From Bacillota bacterium (GTDB taxonomy: Bacteria; Bacillota; Clostridia; Acetivibrionales; DTU013): DNA of 37,922 nucleotides. The position numbers and the translations under genes were made by a program. Shown here one piece after another: positions 15,901 to 24,468 of this stretch; the stretch's first letter is position 1; every line of letters starts with the position of its first letter. The notes below the pieces were generated by a model. That model worked only from the letters and a program-made list of their open reading frames with translations. It was not told the DNA's origin and made no database searches. The stretch lies in assembly GCA_023411715.1 (NCBI GenBank), contig JAEYOM010000079.1, positions 1 through 37,922 of the forward strand, read 5' to 3'.

Positions 15901-17918
15901 CCGACAAGGACTTCAAGCTGACGAACCGTTCTCAGGCCACAGTTGTAAAGGATGGCGACGGTAAGACCTACTACGGCAGGATATTCGGCCTTAAAGCCGA
16001 TACATATTATGATATCCGCGTCACTAAAGGCGTCAATACGTCGGTATATGAAAAAACGGGCGTGAAGACGCGCGATGCGAATCATGAGATAGAAGTAATG
16101 TGGGCCGGCAAGCCTTTGGACAGCCACGCGTGGTATGAGCTGGCCATTATAGAGGAGGGCGGCTCGGAATATACGGTCCTCGATACTTCGGATCTCGAGC
16201 AATATACCGACAAAAACGGCAAAATACAGCCCTATTATCAGGAAGAAACGATACGTACCATCAACTCGGATGAATTGTATTACCACGCTAAGATAAAAAG
16301 CGTCAATGTCGTTCTCCCGGACGGCACCGTGGTTAAACAACCGTTGAAATCGAATACGAAATACTATATTAAAGTCAGAATGGTAAAGGTGGATGCCGCT
16401 AATGGCGATTTCACAGCCTATTCGAAATATGATGGTCCCGTTAACATACGCACCGAGTTCAACCAGGACGATTACGACAACAACGACCGCGAAGAGCAGG
16501 AAAAGGCCATCTTCCTCGACAAGTTGCAAGAGCTTGAAAAAGGCTACTTCTGGCGTGTCGATATGGCCGGCAGCCAGTCCGTCTGTATTCTCCTGAAGGG
16601 CGACAGGGTCTTCGACGCAATGAAAAATTCAGCTTCGGATTCGTTTACAATAGATATGACTTCGCTTTCCGTGAATATCGAAACCGATGAGATATATGTA
16701 CCTGCTTCCGTTATCAGGGCTATGAATTCCATGAACATGAGCCTCGTTATCAAGACCACGGGAGCCGAGTTCGTACTGCGGCCGTCGACACTGGATGCCT
16801 CCGCGGACGGGCAATTCAAGGAAGTAACCTCCAGATCGGAAGTAAAGGATCTGTACGTAAGGCTTACGATCTCCCGTCCGGATGTTACGACAGCAGCTCT
16901 TCCGGCAAGCCTGCAGAAGGTTTCCGAATTAAATGAGATCGATGTACAGGCCATGGGACTGTCCGGGACCGATAAGGAAGTGGCGCAGCTCATACATGAC
17001 AGGCTTTATGACGAGGACACCGGTCTGGTCAGCGAAATGCTGAACCTGTTGGAAAGCGCTTATGTGGGATCCGGAACAGGCTCCAAAACTCTGATCGACC
17101 AGTATACGCAAAGCTTGATAGATAAGATACAGAAGGATCTGTCAGTTTACATAGGCCAGACCATTTCTGCGTACAGGATCGCAAACGCGGTAAAAGATAT
17201 TACGTCATTTGACACACCCGCTTCGGTAAATGTTTCGTTTACAGGCGGAAGCGGCGTTAAAGTGCCATATGCGTTATACGACGGTTCGACATCATGGCAG
17301 AAGGTAACTGCCAGTACGGTGCAGGGCTCTTCCAGCCTGAGATTCAACCTGATAAAAACGGGCAGGTTTGTCGTGATGACCGCAAAAGGCAGTACCGGTG
17401 CGGTACCCGAAGGACACTGGTCCGCGGGCTATATACAAGAGCTGTCTTCCAAATACGATCTCAGTGATGTATTCCAGGGCATGCAGACCAACTTCATGCC
17501 TGATAACCGCGTTACATGCGGTGAAGTCGTCCTGCTCTATGAGGTCGTTACGGGGAGAGCGTCTGAGGACGCAGGCCTCAATATCAGGCAGAAAAATACG
17601 AAGCTTGGCCTGGAAAACATTTTAAATCCGAATTTACTGCAAAAAAATATCAAAAGGGAAGAGACGGCCGCCGTACTTCTAAACCTGTTTTCCGTAAAGA
17701 AGGGTGTGAATGCCTCCGCCGTAAGGCCTGGCGGCAGGACAGCGATAAAGGATGAGAATAGTATAGACGAAGCATATTTCCAGCCTGTTGTCATCATGGT
17801 AGACATAAAGGTCATGGAATTGGACGGAAACGGAAACTTCGGCCCGAATAAAGCGATGACACGCGCCGAGGTCGTAGCCGCCTTTACGAAGCTGCTGAAA
17901 CAGACCGGCGATCTATAG
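12933..17918 (+). CDS. Giant secreted fibronectin type III protein with SLH-like C-terminus (1)
   Basis: The 1661-residue exported protein has a signal peptide at 1–30 with a cleavage-type site SAFA-AD. At least seven FnIII-like repeats follow, marked by the turn LKPDYIYDIRV, LLPNTVYYLQ, LLPNTTYYVKV, LKADTYYDIRV, LKSNTKYYIKV and similar. Residues about 1190–1340 form a non-FnIII domain shared with the next protein. The last 170 residues (from about 1489, EGHWSAGYIQELSSKY; then GNFGPNKAMTRAEVVAAF near 1640) are S-layer-homology-like, with degenerate repeats, and suggest anchoring to secondary wall polymer. GGAGGT lies a few bases before the ATG. No enzyme motif is visible. The role is unknown; surface adhesion or wall structure is possible. 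It forms an operon with the next gene (17-bp gap). Confidence 0.85.
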   Translation: MKPLKRSVAAVLIAVLLYSIIGGSMISAFAADFTAVRVTAVSYANGTLNINWSQLPGAEAAEITYHTPNADNSATAMKQTVVGKNSAAITGLKPDYIYDIRVTVYGAVDGSNNPAGEPIGQGLLFYLPSMTFYSRPLQQSSRTVDGGGLEIGVYPKLKLRWKEIRVFYDPDYTIYPNVDPDAGNNSFLPFGRHEVPGYMAKALNDIYGTDIEITSQSYEINLSVEENAKKDLLIARTGESAYSASVSGSPDVSAAVTAPDALGFMSFELWGREDENSTVKETLPHNNAASILPDVDILPGMVYYMNIKPVFRDSSGVKVAALSSGSPDNAGKMNVRDESLLTNFASTPIRFEITKDSANNLYIKIYKVNQGSMNLPKLYYDIQIDGSPNREKLVGSNYDGPYIIEGIKGGDSQNERAYKIVVTSDSPEYRLESPSMQYKPADDSSRPPLPTGISVVDMTPETRNVTFPAIGAAVPVTVPVTSSAVKLSWDLPANQDWDTIKNNLYFHFLISTSQSDLTDKASITVNGTRWGDKEYASKYRLVKDVSALSPKIKEKNGRLEYTLGGFDLFTKETSTGEIGADLPNPDGYPDFLLPNTVYYLQMYTTKGDVDPAPPESESEHSIIMSFTTLDGTEPDVPVPANLSQTENENLTTANPTVTVQFDKITDINWKDYFTGYSGSDYDHYVYYDIYMNGAETTTRSAFTLIGTTEVHGKDVDFTGDNVPESTLVKAAISQFDPASAAYGLFGPKLLPNTTYYVKVKTRLVIRNKTNPTDVKTRESVFTSVLPVTTKTSGVTPPDENRIKPLAPTDFSIAKTSDGNLIVTGESVTFTWSRKANERNVIYQIVKTSGKVGPTDGAADYRDDPEYQDFLAAYSKNPVAGTTVKNGAVYLNLKPASEDDERAVYNFTVDRSMFPNKLYYFSLKAVRVDASGNIIDPPSESAWVSIPVTTKLIDKPNSLEAIVNSELGFFWTDATAGLTAEDYKIYLKGPSDKDFKLTNRSQATVVKDGDGKTYYGRIFGLKADTYYDIRVTKGVNTSVYEKTGVKTRDANHEIEVMWAGKPLDSHAWYELAIIEEGGSEYTVLDTSDLEQYTDKNGKIQPYYQEETIRTINSDELYYHAKIKSVNVVLPDGTVVKQPLKSNTKYYIKVRMVKVDAANGDFTAYSKYDGPVNIRTEFNQDDYDNNDREEQEKAIFLDKLQELEKGYFWRVDMAGSQSVCILLKGDRVFDAMKNSASDSFTIDMTSLSVNIETDEIYVPASVIRAMNSMNMSLVIKTTGAEFVLRPSTLDASADGQFKEVTSRSEVKDLYVRLTISRPDVTTAALPASLQKVSELNEIDVQAMGLSGTDKEVAQLIHDRLYDEDTGLVSEMLNLLESAYVGSGTGSKTLIDQYTQSLIDKIQKDLSVYIGQTISAYRIANAVKDITSFDTPASVNVSFTGGSGVKVPYALYDGSTSWQKVTASTVQGSSSLRFNLIKTGRFVVMTAKGSTGAVPEGHWSAGYIQELSSKYDLSDVFQGMQTNFMPDNRVTCGEVVLLYEVVTGRASEDAGLNIRQKNTKLGLENILNPNLLQKNIKREETAAVLLNLFSVKKGVNASAVRPGGRTAIKDENSIDEAYFQPVVIMVDIKVMELDGNGNFGPNKAMTRAEVVAAFTKLLKQTGDL

Positions 17919-17935
17919 GCCTGAGGAGGATACGG

Positions 17936-20900
17936 ATGAGGAATATAAAAAAAGCTTTTAGTATAATATTGATAATGCTGTTGATACTGCAATACGGAGC
18001 GCTTTCCCCGGTGTACGCGGCAGTAGTGGCGCAGCCCGGTCCCCAGGGGCTTGCGGTGGCAAAGGACGCTGCCGGTAATCCCCTTATCGGCTTTGATGAC
18101 AATCAATACGGAGGGGTTGGGCAGTCCGCCGGACAAAAACGCCAGTGCTTTACCGAGCTGACAAGCCAGAAACTTGCTCCGCCCTCTACGGCCTATTCGG
18201 GCTTATTTCTGAATTATTACCTGCAGGAGGTAAATAAACCGTACAAACCGGCTAAGGCTGCGGAAGAAAAGAAGGGCGGCGTACCGGCCGATACCGCTGC
18301 AAACAATAATGTACGTTTGACGGGCCTTTCTTCCGGAACCGTTTATTACGCTTATTCCAGAGCCTACTATACTTACATGAGGGACACGGCTGTTCTTACG
18401 AGCGAGCTGTCGGAAATGTCCAATGTCGTCAGATTCATGACGGATATCGATATCAGCGCGGCTCCATACGGGCCCAACCAGATCAAGATCGTCTGGGATG
18501 ACGTCTGGGATGTCGGCAAAAGGATGGAATACAAGCTTTATATTTCCGAAAGTAAGGATTTCACCAATACCGAACCTATCTATATAAACCAGAACTGGAT
18601 CACGAACGGTACGGTGAAGGTCAACCAGAACGAGGGTACACTAGAATATATCTACACTGTCAATGACCCGGGTAAAGTCTATTATATCAAGATCACGCCG
18701 AATTCAATGGATCCAAGTCTTATCAGATCCAAGGAAAGCTATGCGCAGAATCCCGTAAGCAGCTATATACTTGCTAAAACGACAAAGGTTTCGGCAACGG
18801 AAAACGGCGGTGCGATATGGAAGCTGGAATGGAGTCCTGTAATACCGTGGAGCAGCAATTACAACGTTTCCTATAAAATCTACCGGAGCAAGACCGGTGA
18901 CCCGCAGTTTTTCAGATCAACTTCGGGAACTACCTGCTTGATCCCGGTTGCGCCAGGGGAAGAGGACTACTATTATATAGTCTATGCGATCGTGACCGAA
19001 AATGGAGGACTGGTATATCCTGAAGACTTTATCAAATCACAGGAGATCCATATCAGGGAATCGGAGGTTCCCTCGACCCCTGCTGCCCCCGTTATCGTAC
19101 CGGGATTTCCGTATGCCGACAATGGCGGTATCTTTAGCGACAAGGAATTGACCTCGACCAGTGCGACCGTGCTCTGGGATCTGCCGCTGAAGGGGGACGG
19201 AAAAGAGGATACGGACGTCGAGTATGACATATGGCTGCTAAAAGATCCGAATCAGCTGAATGATCCTCCGGCCGGTACAAAGATCGCTTCATCTATTAAA
19301 ATGAATGCAAGCAATTATGTTAAAAGCGGCGCAAAGCTTATAGGATATAAATATGTGCTCGACAACCTTTTGCCCAACTCAACATATTACTTTAAAATAG
19401 TGGCTAAGAAGAGTTTCGTGGAGATCGTGGATAATGTCGTTTCAAATGTGACGCTTCAGTCGGACTATGGTATGAAAATAATTACAACACCGGCTTCCGG
19501 TCCGACCGATCAGCCTGTTGCGCCAAACAAGCCTCCATTTGCGCTTAAGATCGACGGACAGGGTAAGGACATGGTCACAAGTACTTCGGCCATTGTAACC
19601 TTGAAAAACAAGTGGTACGAAAGGTATGACAACGATGGCACGGGCAGAAATACCTGGATCTATACGACTCCGGGCGCTATAGATGTGGACGGAATCGAAC
19701 ACGGTACCGTAGACCCGATGAAATACAGGAAGGTCGAATATGACGGCACTGTTACCATGGATGTTGGCTGTGTAGAATATACTCCTAACTTTGATTATAA
19801 CAGCCTGAAAAAAATACCGGCCGACAAGCTGAAAGATGTCCCCACCGTGCCGAACGACCCGAATGAAGTCATAAATGCTTCCGGCGCTATACAGGACGGC
19901 AAAAAACACAACGTGGACATTTCAGTAAATGACCTCGAGCCCAACACGACCTATATCATATGGGTCAGGGCAGTCAGAAAAGGCGTTGATCTTATCACGG
20001 GTAAAAAAGTCGATTTGATATCGGAGCCCTCCGACCCGATAGTCGTTACTACTGTGCCTGACTTCCCTATGACGGCGGAGAAGCCGACTGTCCCCGTATT
20101 CAATTACAGCCAGGCAGGGGACGTCTTCGTTGACCTGGGCTGGAACTTCAACAGTAAATACGTGTACCATATCAGCTACGCGACCTCTGATGATATCGGC
20201 AAGGCCGAAGGTACAAAGGATATAACGCCTGAAATGCTCAGGTATACGACATACTACAGGATAAGTGAACTTAAGCCGGATACGGTCTATTATTTCTGGA
20301 TCTGGGCCGAGATGACCGACAGCAATGGTGATAAACACGCGTCCGATGTGAGTGATTCCCTGCTCGTGAAGACCAAAAAGGATATGCCTCCCGAGACCCC
20401 CAAGGGCTTCGGAGTCAAGGGTACGCCCGGATCAGTGACATTGGACAGCATCACATATGAATGGATTATGCAGCCGGGCATGGATTACATCCTTGAGATA
20501 GCCGGCAATATCGATTACAAGGACAGTAAGAAGTATACCATTACAGGCGCCTCCGAATATACCGTGAAGGATCTCAGGTCCAACTACAGGTACTATGCGA
20601 GGTTGTATGCGTATGACCCCGGCAAAAAGCTGGCTTCAGAACCCACGCAGAGCGTAACGGTCAGAACGCTGCGCAGCAGCAACGACTATGATTCAAGCGA
20701 GGACGTCGAGGATGTGATCAGCGGCGACTATATTATAATCGACGACCAGGCGGTAAACGGGATATGGGCCATCAAGATTACCGGAGTCAATGCGGACCGG
20801 TTCATCGAGCATGTCCGGACGGATAAGGTGCTGGATTATTGCATAAAATTGACGGATATGCCGGCCGGAACGAAAACGATCTCAGTTATAGTTTCACAGA

Positions 20901-21871
20901 GGGTATTCAAAGCGCTTGGAATAATGGGCGAAAACCTGATGCTCAAAACACAGAGAAACACTGTAATAATACGTCCGGGCGTACTTGCCGACAGCAACGG
21001 CGTATATGGTTCCTTGAAAGGCGAAGCAAACTTTGTGATCGATATTACGCTTGACAGCCCGTATGCGGGAAGCAATACCAAAAACCTGATATTCAAATCG
21101 CCGGTATCGGATGTTGAAATAGGCATTTCGGACGGTATAACCGATCCGCTCGAATCGTTCGGAATGCCCCTCAAGATCGTTTACGAATATAGCCAGGCCG
21201 GCTGGTACAAGCCCGGAATCACGTCCGGCTACGTACTCGCATCCGGCTCGTCGGATTGGGCGAAGTCTGCCTCGACCGGCAGCTTCGATACCGACGCGGG
21301 CCTTGGCAAGCTGTCCTTCGAAACTCTTGTCCCGGGTCGCATGGTTGTTGCGGACCAGGGCACGGACTATTATGACGACATTTCGGGCAGCTATGCAAAA
21401 AATTCGATTGCGAATGTGGCTTCAGCGCATAAGTTGAAATCAATATCCGGCAGGAAATTCGAGCCTTCGAAGACCCTGACTGTCGGCGATTCCGTGAAGT
21501 TCATGCTGGACGTGCTTGACGTCAATTATGGCAGCGATTACATGACTCTCGCCGTAAAGGCCGGAATCATACAGAATACGGATATAAACAAAGCGTCGGC
21601 GAATTGCACGAGAGAGAAAATGATCGGCATGGCAATGCGGGTCTGTGAACTGAAAACATCTCAGAAAGCAAAAGCGTCAGCTGACGATGCTGCCGTATAC
21701 AAGGATATCGGCCAGGTCAGCGCGGCGTTACTGCCGAAAATCAAGTTTGCGCAGGAAATTGGTGTCATAACAAGCAGGTTTTCCGACACTCTGGGTCCGA
21801 AAGACCCTGTGACACGCGCCGAGTCGATGGTGCTTCTTGAGAAGCTGCTGCGTTATGCGGGCGAGATCTGA
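17936..21871 (+). CDS. Giant secreted fibronectin type III protein with SLH-like C-terminus (2)
   Basis: The 1311-residue protein is a diverged paralogue of its upstream neighbour. A signal peptide (about 1–29, ending PVYAA) is followed by at least six FnIII-like repeats (LLPNSTYYFKI, LEPNTTYIIWV, LKPDTVYYFWI, LRSNYRYYARL). An Asp/Ser-rich linker leads into a domain (about 930–1080) that resembles the pre-SLH domain of the neighbour. SLH-like repeats follow to the end (from about 1146, DDISGSYAKNSIANVASAH; then PKDPVTRAESMVLLEKLL). It lacks some canonical SLH residues. GAGGAGGA precedes the ATG. The pair probably forms one transcript and both proteins are likely displayed on the cell surface; the function is not known. 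Confidence 0.85.
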   Translation: MRNIKKAFSIILIMLLILQYGALSPVYAAVVAQPGPQGLAVAKDAAGNPLIGFDDNQYGGVGQSAGQKRQCFTELTSQKLAPPSTAYSGLFLNYYLQEVNKPYKPAKAAEEKKGGVPADTAANNNVRLTGLSSGTVYYAYSRAYYTYMRDTAVLTSELSEMSNVVRFMTDIDISAAPYGPNQIKIVWDDVWDVGKRMEYKLYISESKDFTNTEPIYINQNWITNGTVKVNQNEGTLEYIYTVNDPGKVYYIKITPNSMDPSLIRSKESYAQNPVSSYILAKTTKVSATENGGAIWKLEWSPVIPWSSNYNVSYKIYRSKTGDPQFFRSTSGTTCLIPVAPGEEDYYYIVYAIVTENGGLVYPEDFIKSQEIHIRESEVPSTPAAPVIVPGFPYADNGGIFSDKELTSTSATVLWDLPLKGDGKEDTDVEYDIWLLKDPNQLNDPPAGTKIASSIKMNASNYVKSGAKLIGYKYVLDNLLPNSTYYFKIVAKKSFVEIVDNVVSNVTLQSDYGMKIITTPASGPTDQPVAPNKPPFALKIDGQGKDMVTSTSAIVTLKNKWYERYDNDGTGRNTWIYTTPGAIDVDGIEHGTVDPMKYRKVEYDGTVTMDVGCVEYTPNFDYNSLKKIPADKLKDVPTVPNDPNEVINASGAIQDGKKHNVDISVNDLEPNTTYIIWVRAVRKGVDLITGKKVDLISEPSDPIVVTTVPDFPMTAEKPTVPVFNYSQAGDVFVDLGWNFNSKYVYHISYATSDDIGKAEGTKDITPEMLRYTTYYRISELKPDTVYYFWIWAEMTDSNGDKHASDVSDSLLVKTKKDMPPETPKGFGVKGTPGSVTLDSITYEWIMQPGMDYILEIAGNIDYKDSKKYTITGASEYTVKDLRSNYRYYARLYAYDPGKKLASEPTQSVTVRTLRSSNDYDSSEDVEDVISGDYIIIDDQAVNGIWAIKITGVNADRFIEHVRTDKVLDYCIKLTDMPAGTKTISVIVSQRVFKALGIMGENLMLKTQRNTVIIRPGVLADSNGVYGSLKGEANFVIDITLDSPYAGSNTKNLIFKSPVSDVEIGISDGITDPLESFGMPLKIVYEYSQAGWYKPGITSGYVLASGSSDWAKSASTGSFDTDAGLGKLSFETLVPGRMVVADQGTDYYDDISGSYAKNSIANVASAHKLKSISGRKFEPSKTLTVGDSVKFMLDVLDVNYGSDYMTLAVKAGIIQNTDINKASANCTREKMIGMAMRVCELKTSQKAKASADDAAVYKDIGQVSAALLPKIKFAQEIGVITSRFSDTLGPKDPVTRAESMVLLEKLLRYAGEI

Positions 21872-21929
21872 GTAAAAAAAGGCATCTTAACCAGTAAAGA
21901 AGCGCGATAAAGAAATTTTTCATGTATAT

Positions 21930-21991
21930 GCCCCCTTACCTTCGGCAATAATTTTATCGGGATTATTTTTACGGTAAACGAGTAAGGGGGC
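21930..21991 (+). promoter_or_regulatory. Hairpin that masks the ywmB ribosome-binding site
   Basis: GCCCCCTTAC (21930–21939) is perfectly complementary to GTAAGGGGGC (21982–21991), which contains the Shine-Dalgarno of ywmB. The 42-nt loop holds a further AATAAT/ATTATT stem. No T-run follows. If it forms in the mRNA, it would block initiation. Confidence 0.6.
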
Positions 21992-21997
21992 TTGATC

Positions 21998-22762
21998 GTG
22001 AAGAAATTTGCATTTGCGATACTGATTTTTATATTAGTCATCTCCATTTTTTTTATATCCATACAAAAAGTTCAACAGGAATATTCTGCAGCGACCGTGA
22101 TGAATACGGCTTTTAAAGCGACAGGAGCATCGGCGCTGAATTGTGAGGTTTTTATACAGAGCGACCTGTCTTCCACTGATTTTGAAAATGAAGACTTACG
22201 AAGGCAGCTGCTTTGTGATATCATTTCGGGCGCCGGCGGTGATCCGTCCGGGAAAGAGCCTTTGTTCAGCAATATCGACAATGATATGAGCTTCGGTACG
22301 CAAAGCGATTACATAATCAATGAAGACAGTTCCATACATACAAGCGTATTGAAGGATATGCAGGCGAAAAACTCCGGCTTGTTCAGGATTTCCGCTATCT
22401 ACGACGACACATCCGGGTCTTCGGATATGGCAGAGGTCGTAAACGGACTGTACGGTGTTTTTGGGAAGTATGTTGAAGATCCTTCAGTAAATATCTCCAT
22501 AACGGGCAGTATTAACGGAAAGCTTGAGGAAGGTGATCTCGACCGGCTTTATAAAAAGGTGTTCGAAGCGATAGACGCCGATGAAGTGGAAGGGATCGAT
22601 GAGGCAGGACTGATCAGCGTTTCCGCGTTTTCACCTTCGATACGCGATGCTGTCCGGGTAAACGGCAGGCGTATCAATATAAATATGGCGGCAAGGTATA
22701 ATTCTTACGAAGGAAAGACCTACATATGGCTCGCGACACCCGTAATAACAACGGAATACTGA
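21998..22762 (+). CDS. ywmB: YwmB-family protein (TATA-box-binding-like fold)
   Basis: The 254-residue protein has an N-terminal membrane anchor or signal (KKFAFAILIFILVISIFFI) and is otherwise extracytoplasmic. It ends in ATPVITTEY, matching the C-terminal GTPIVTTEY of B. subtilis YwmB, and holds the family pattern of a central NGxL-type turn (ITGSINGKLEEGDL) and LISVSAFSPSI. Its position directly before murA and spoIID is the same as in B. subtilis. GTG 21998 is chosen because AAGGGGG (21984–21990) lies 7 bp upstream. That site is masked by the hairpin described separately. The biochemical role of YwmB is not established. The gene is 51 bp from murA and probably co-transcribed. Confidence 0.88.
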   Translation: MKKFAFAILIFILVISIFFISIQKVQQEYSAATVMNTAFKATGASALNCEVFIQSDLSSTDFENEDLRRQLLCDIISGAGGDPSGKEPLFSNIDNDMSFGTQSDYIINEDSSIHTSVLKDMQAKNSGLFRISAIYDDTSGSSDMAEVVNGLYGVFGKYVEDPSVNISITGSINGKLEEGDLDRLYKKVFEAIDADEVEGIDEAGLISVSAFSPSIRDAVRVNGRRININMAARYNSYEGKTYIWLATPVITTEY

Positions 22763-22813
22763 CGGCGGACCAATGGGGAAGAACAAAAACGAGAGATAAA
22801 GGGGAGATTGGAC

Positions 22814-24076
22814 TTGTCCAAATTAATCATATCGGAGGGAAAGCCTTTGAAAGGCAGAGTGCGTGTGAGCGGGGCTAAAAATTCGGTGCTTCCGATAATT
22901 GCAGCATCACTGCTTGCCGACGGCAAAAGCATTATTGATGAATTACCTTATCTGAACGATGTGAAAATAATGTGCGATCTGATAGAATCTCTTGGAGCGT
23001 CAGTCAACACATCCGACAATCAGAACAGGCTGGAAATAAATTGCACGTCCTTGACAAATACTACCGCACCCTATGAGCTAGTCAACAAAATGAGGGCGTC
23101 TTTCCTGGTGGCGGGACCTTTGCTGGCCAAGGCCGGATACGTCAGGATATCCCTTCCGGGAGGCTGCGCGATCGGTTCGAGGCCTGTGGATCTGCATTTA
23201 AAAGGTTTCATGGCATTGGGCGCGAGCATCACACAAGGGCACGGCTATATAGAAGCCAGAAGGAATGGCCGGCTCAAGGGCGGTAAGGTCTATCTCGACT
23301 TCCCCAGCGTCGGTGCTACTGAGAACATAATGATGGCGGCATCCCTGGCCGAGGGATCGACAACCATAGAAAATGCGGCGATCGAGCCGGAAATAGTCGA
23401 TCTTGCAACATTTCTCATTTCAATGGGAGCCGAAATTAAAGGCGCAGGAACGGACACCATCAAAATCTCGGGTGTCAGGGAGCTGAAGGGCACCAGCCAT
23501 TCGGTGATCCCGGATCGCATAGAGGCCGGGACGTACATGGTGGCAGCCGCTATCACCGGTGGAGATGTAGTGGTCGAAAATGTCGTTACCGACCATCTGA
23601 AACCGGTGACTGCAAAGCTCAGGGAAGCGGGAGCGGAAGTGTCCGAGGAGCTTACCACCGTGCGGGTAAAGGGCGGGGGACTCAACGCGGTCGATATTAA
23701 AACTCATCCGTACCCGGGGTTTCCCACGGATATGCAGTCGCAGATGACATCGCTCCTGAGTGTGGCATGCGGTACCAGCATGGTTATAGAGACTATTTTT
23801 GAAAACAGGTTCATGCATGTATGCGAGCTCAAAAGAATGGGAGCAAACATAAAACTGGAGGGCCGGAGCGCTATCATCGAAGGCTGCAAAAAGCTCATGG
23901 GGACCAAGGTAAAGGCTACCGACCTGAGGGCGGGAGCGGCGCTGATACTGGCCGGGCTCTCTGCCGAAGGCACAACGGAAATACATGATATCGAGCACAT
24001 AGACAGGGGATATATAAGGATCGACGAAAAGCTGAAAGGTCTCGGAGCAAGCATCGCGCGGGCCGAGGACGAATAA
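22814..24076 (+). CDS. murA: UDP-N-acetylglucosamine 1-carboxyvinyltransferase
   Basis: The 420-residue cytoplasmic enzyme adds enolpyruvate from phosphoenolpyruvate to UDP-GlcNAc, the first committed step of peptidoglycan synthesis. K22 and N23 (SGAKNSVLPIIAA) bind substrate. The catalytic Cys is C118 in LPGGCAIGSRPVDLHLKG, the residue alkylated by fosfomycin, so this form should be sensitive rather than the Asp variant. The PGFPTDMQSQM loop is intact. TTG 22814 is chosen because GGGGAG (22801–22806) lies 7 bp upstream. The TTG at 22808 is too close. It sits between ywmB and spoIID as does murAA of B. subtilis. A terminator follows. Confidence 0.97.
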   Translation: MSKLIISEGKPLKGRVRVSGAKNSVLPIIAASLLADGKSIIDELPYLNDVKIMCDLIESLGASVNTSDNQNRLEINCTSLTNTTAPYELVNKMRASFLVAGPLLAKAGYVRISLPGGCAIGSRPVDLHLKGFMALGASITQGHGYIEARRNGRLKGGKVYLDFPSVGATENIMMAASLAEGSTTIENAAIEPEIVDLATFLISMGAEIKGAGTDTIKISGVRELKGTSHSVIPDRIEAGTYMVAAAITGGDVVVENVVTDHLKPVTAKLREAGAEVSEELTTVRVKGGGLNAVDIKTHPYPGFPTDMQSQMTSLLSVACGTSMVIETIFENRFMHVCELKRMGANIKLEGRSAIIEGCKKLMGTKVKATDLRAGAALILAGLSAEGTTEIHDIEHIDRGYIRIDEKLKGLGASIARAEDE

Positions 24077-24134
24077 GGCTGGATCTGTAAAAATGAAGTA
24101 TCTGGCACAGGTTCGGTACAGGCAAGTCAAGTTT

Positions 24135-24172
24135 AAGAACAACATGTACTCAGTGTGCATGTTGTTCTTTTT
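24135..24172 (+). terminator. Terminator after murA
   Basis: AAGAACAACATG (24135–24146) pairs perfectly with CATGTTGTTCTT (24158–24169), and the T-run continues to 24172. It ends the ywmB–murA unit, so spoIID needs its own promoter. Confidence 0.85.
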
Positions 24173-24221
24173 ATGTGAATATATATTATTTAAAGTTAGT
24201 AACTCGACACAGTAAATTAAA

Positions 24222-24389
24222 TGCCGTGCTACGCGATCGATATTGCATGAGTTTTGCGAATTAGAGCATATTGATGAAGCATTGGCAAAGGCAAATTTCT
24301 GTTTGAGCGAAGCGAGTTAAATTTGCCACTAAGGCTGAATCTAAATGCTCTATGAACAAAACTCGCAATAGGAATCGCATGACATGGCA
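24222..24389. repeat. Large palindromic element B (168 bp)
   Basis: The left arm 24222–24269 (starting TGCCGTGCTACGCGAT, ending TTAGAGCAT) pairs imperfectly with the right arm 24345–24389 (starting ATGCTCTATG, ending GACATGGCA), through GAGTTTTG/CAAAACTC and ATTGC/GCAAT. An inner stem, GGCAAATTT (24290–24298) with AAATTTGCC (24319–24327), carries CTGTTTGAGCG and AAGCGAGTTA, the same apical words as in element A. It lies between murA and spoIID and has no coding frame. Confidence 0.75.
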
Positions 24390-24468
24390 GCAAATTTGAC
24401 GCTATGCCAAATTGTACGTAACCGGTATGGCAGTAACAATCTAGCTGTTAATTGTTACGGGGGGACGG

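Noticed and set aside
23420..24160. 246-codon minus-strand frame
   Set aside because: It overlaps murA, whose motifs are complete, and has no family match.
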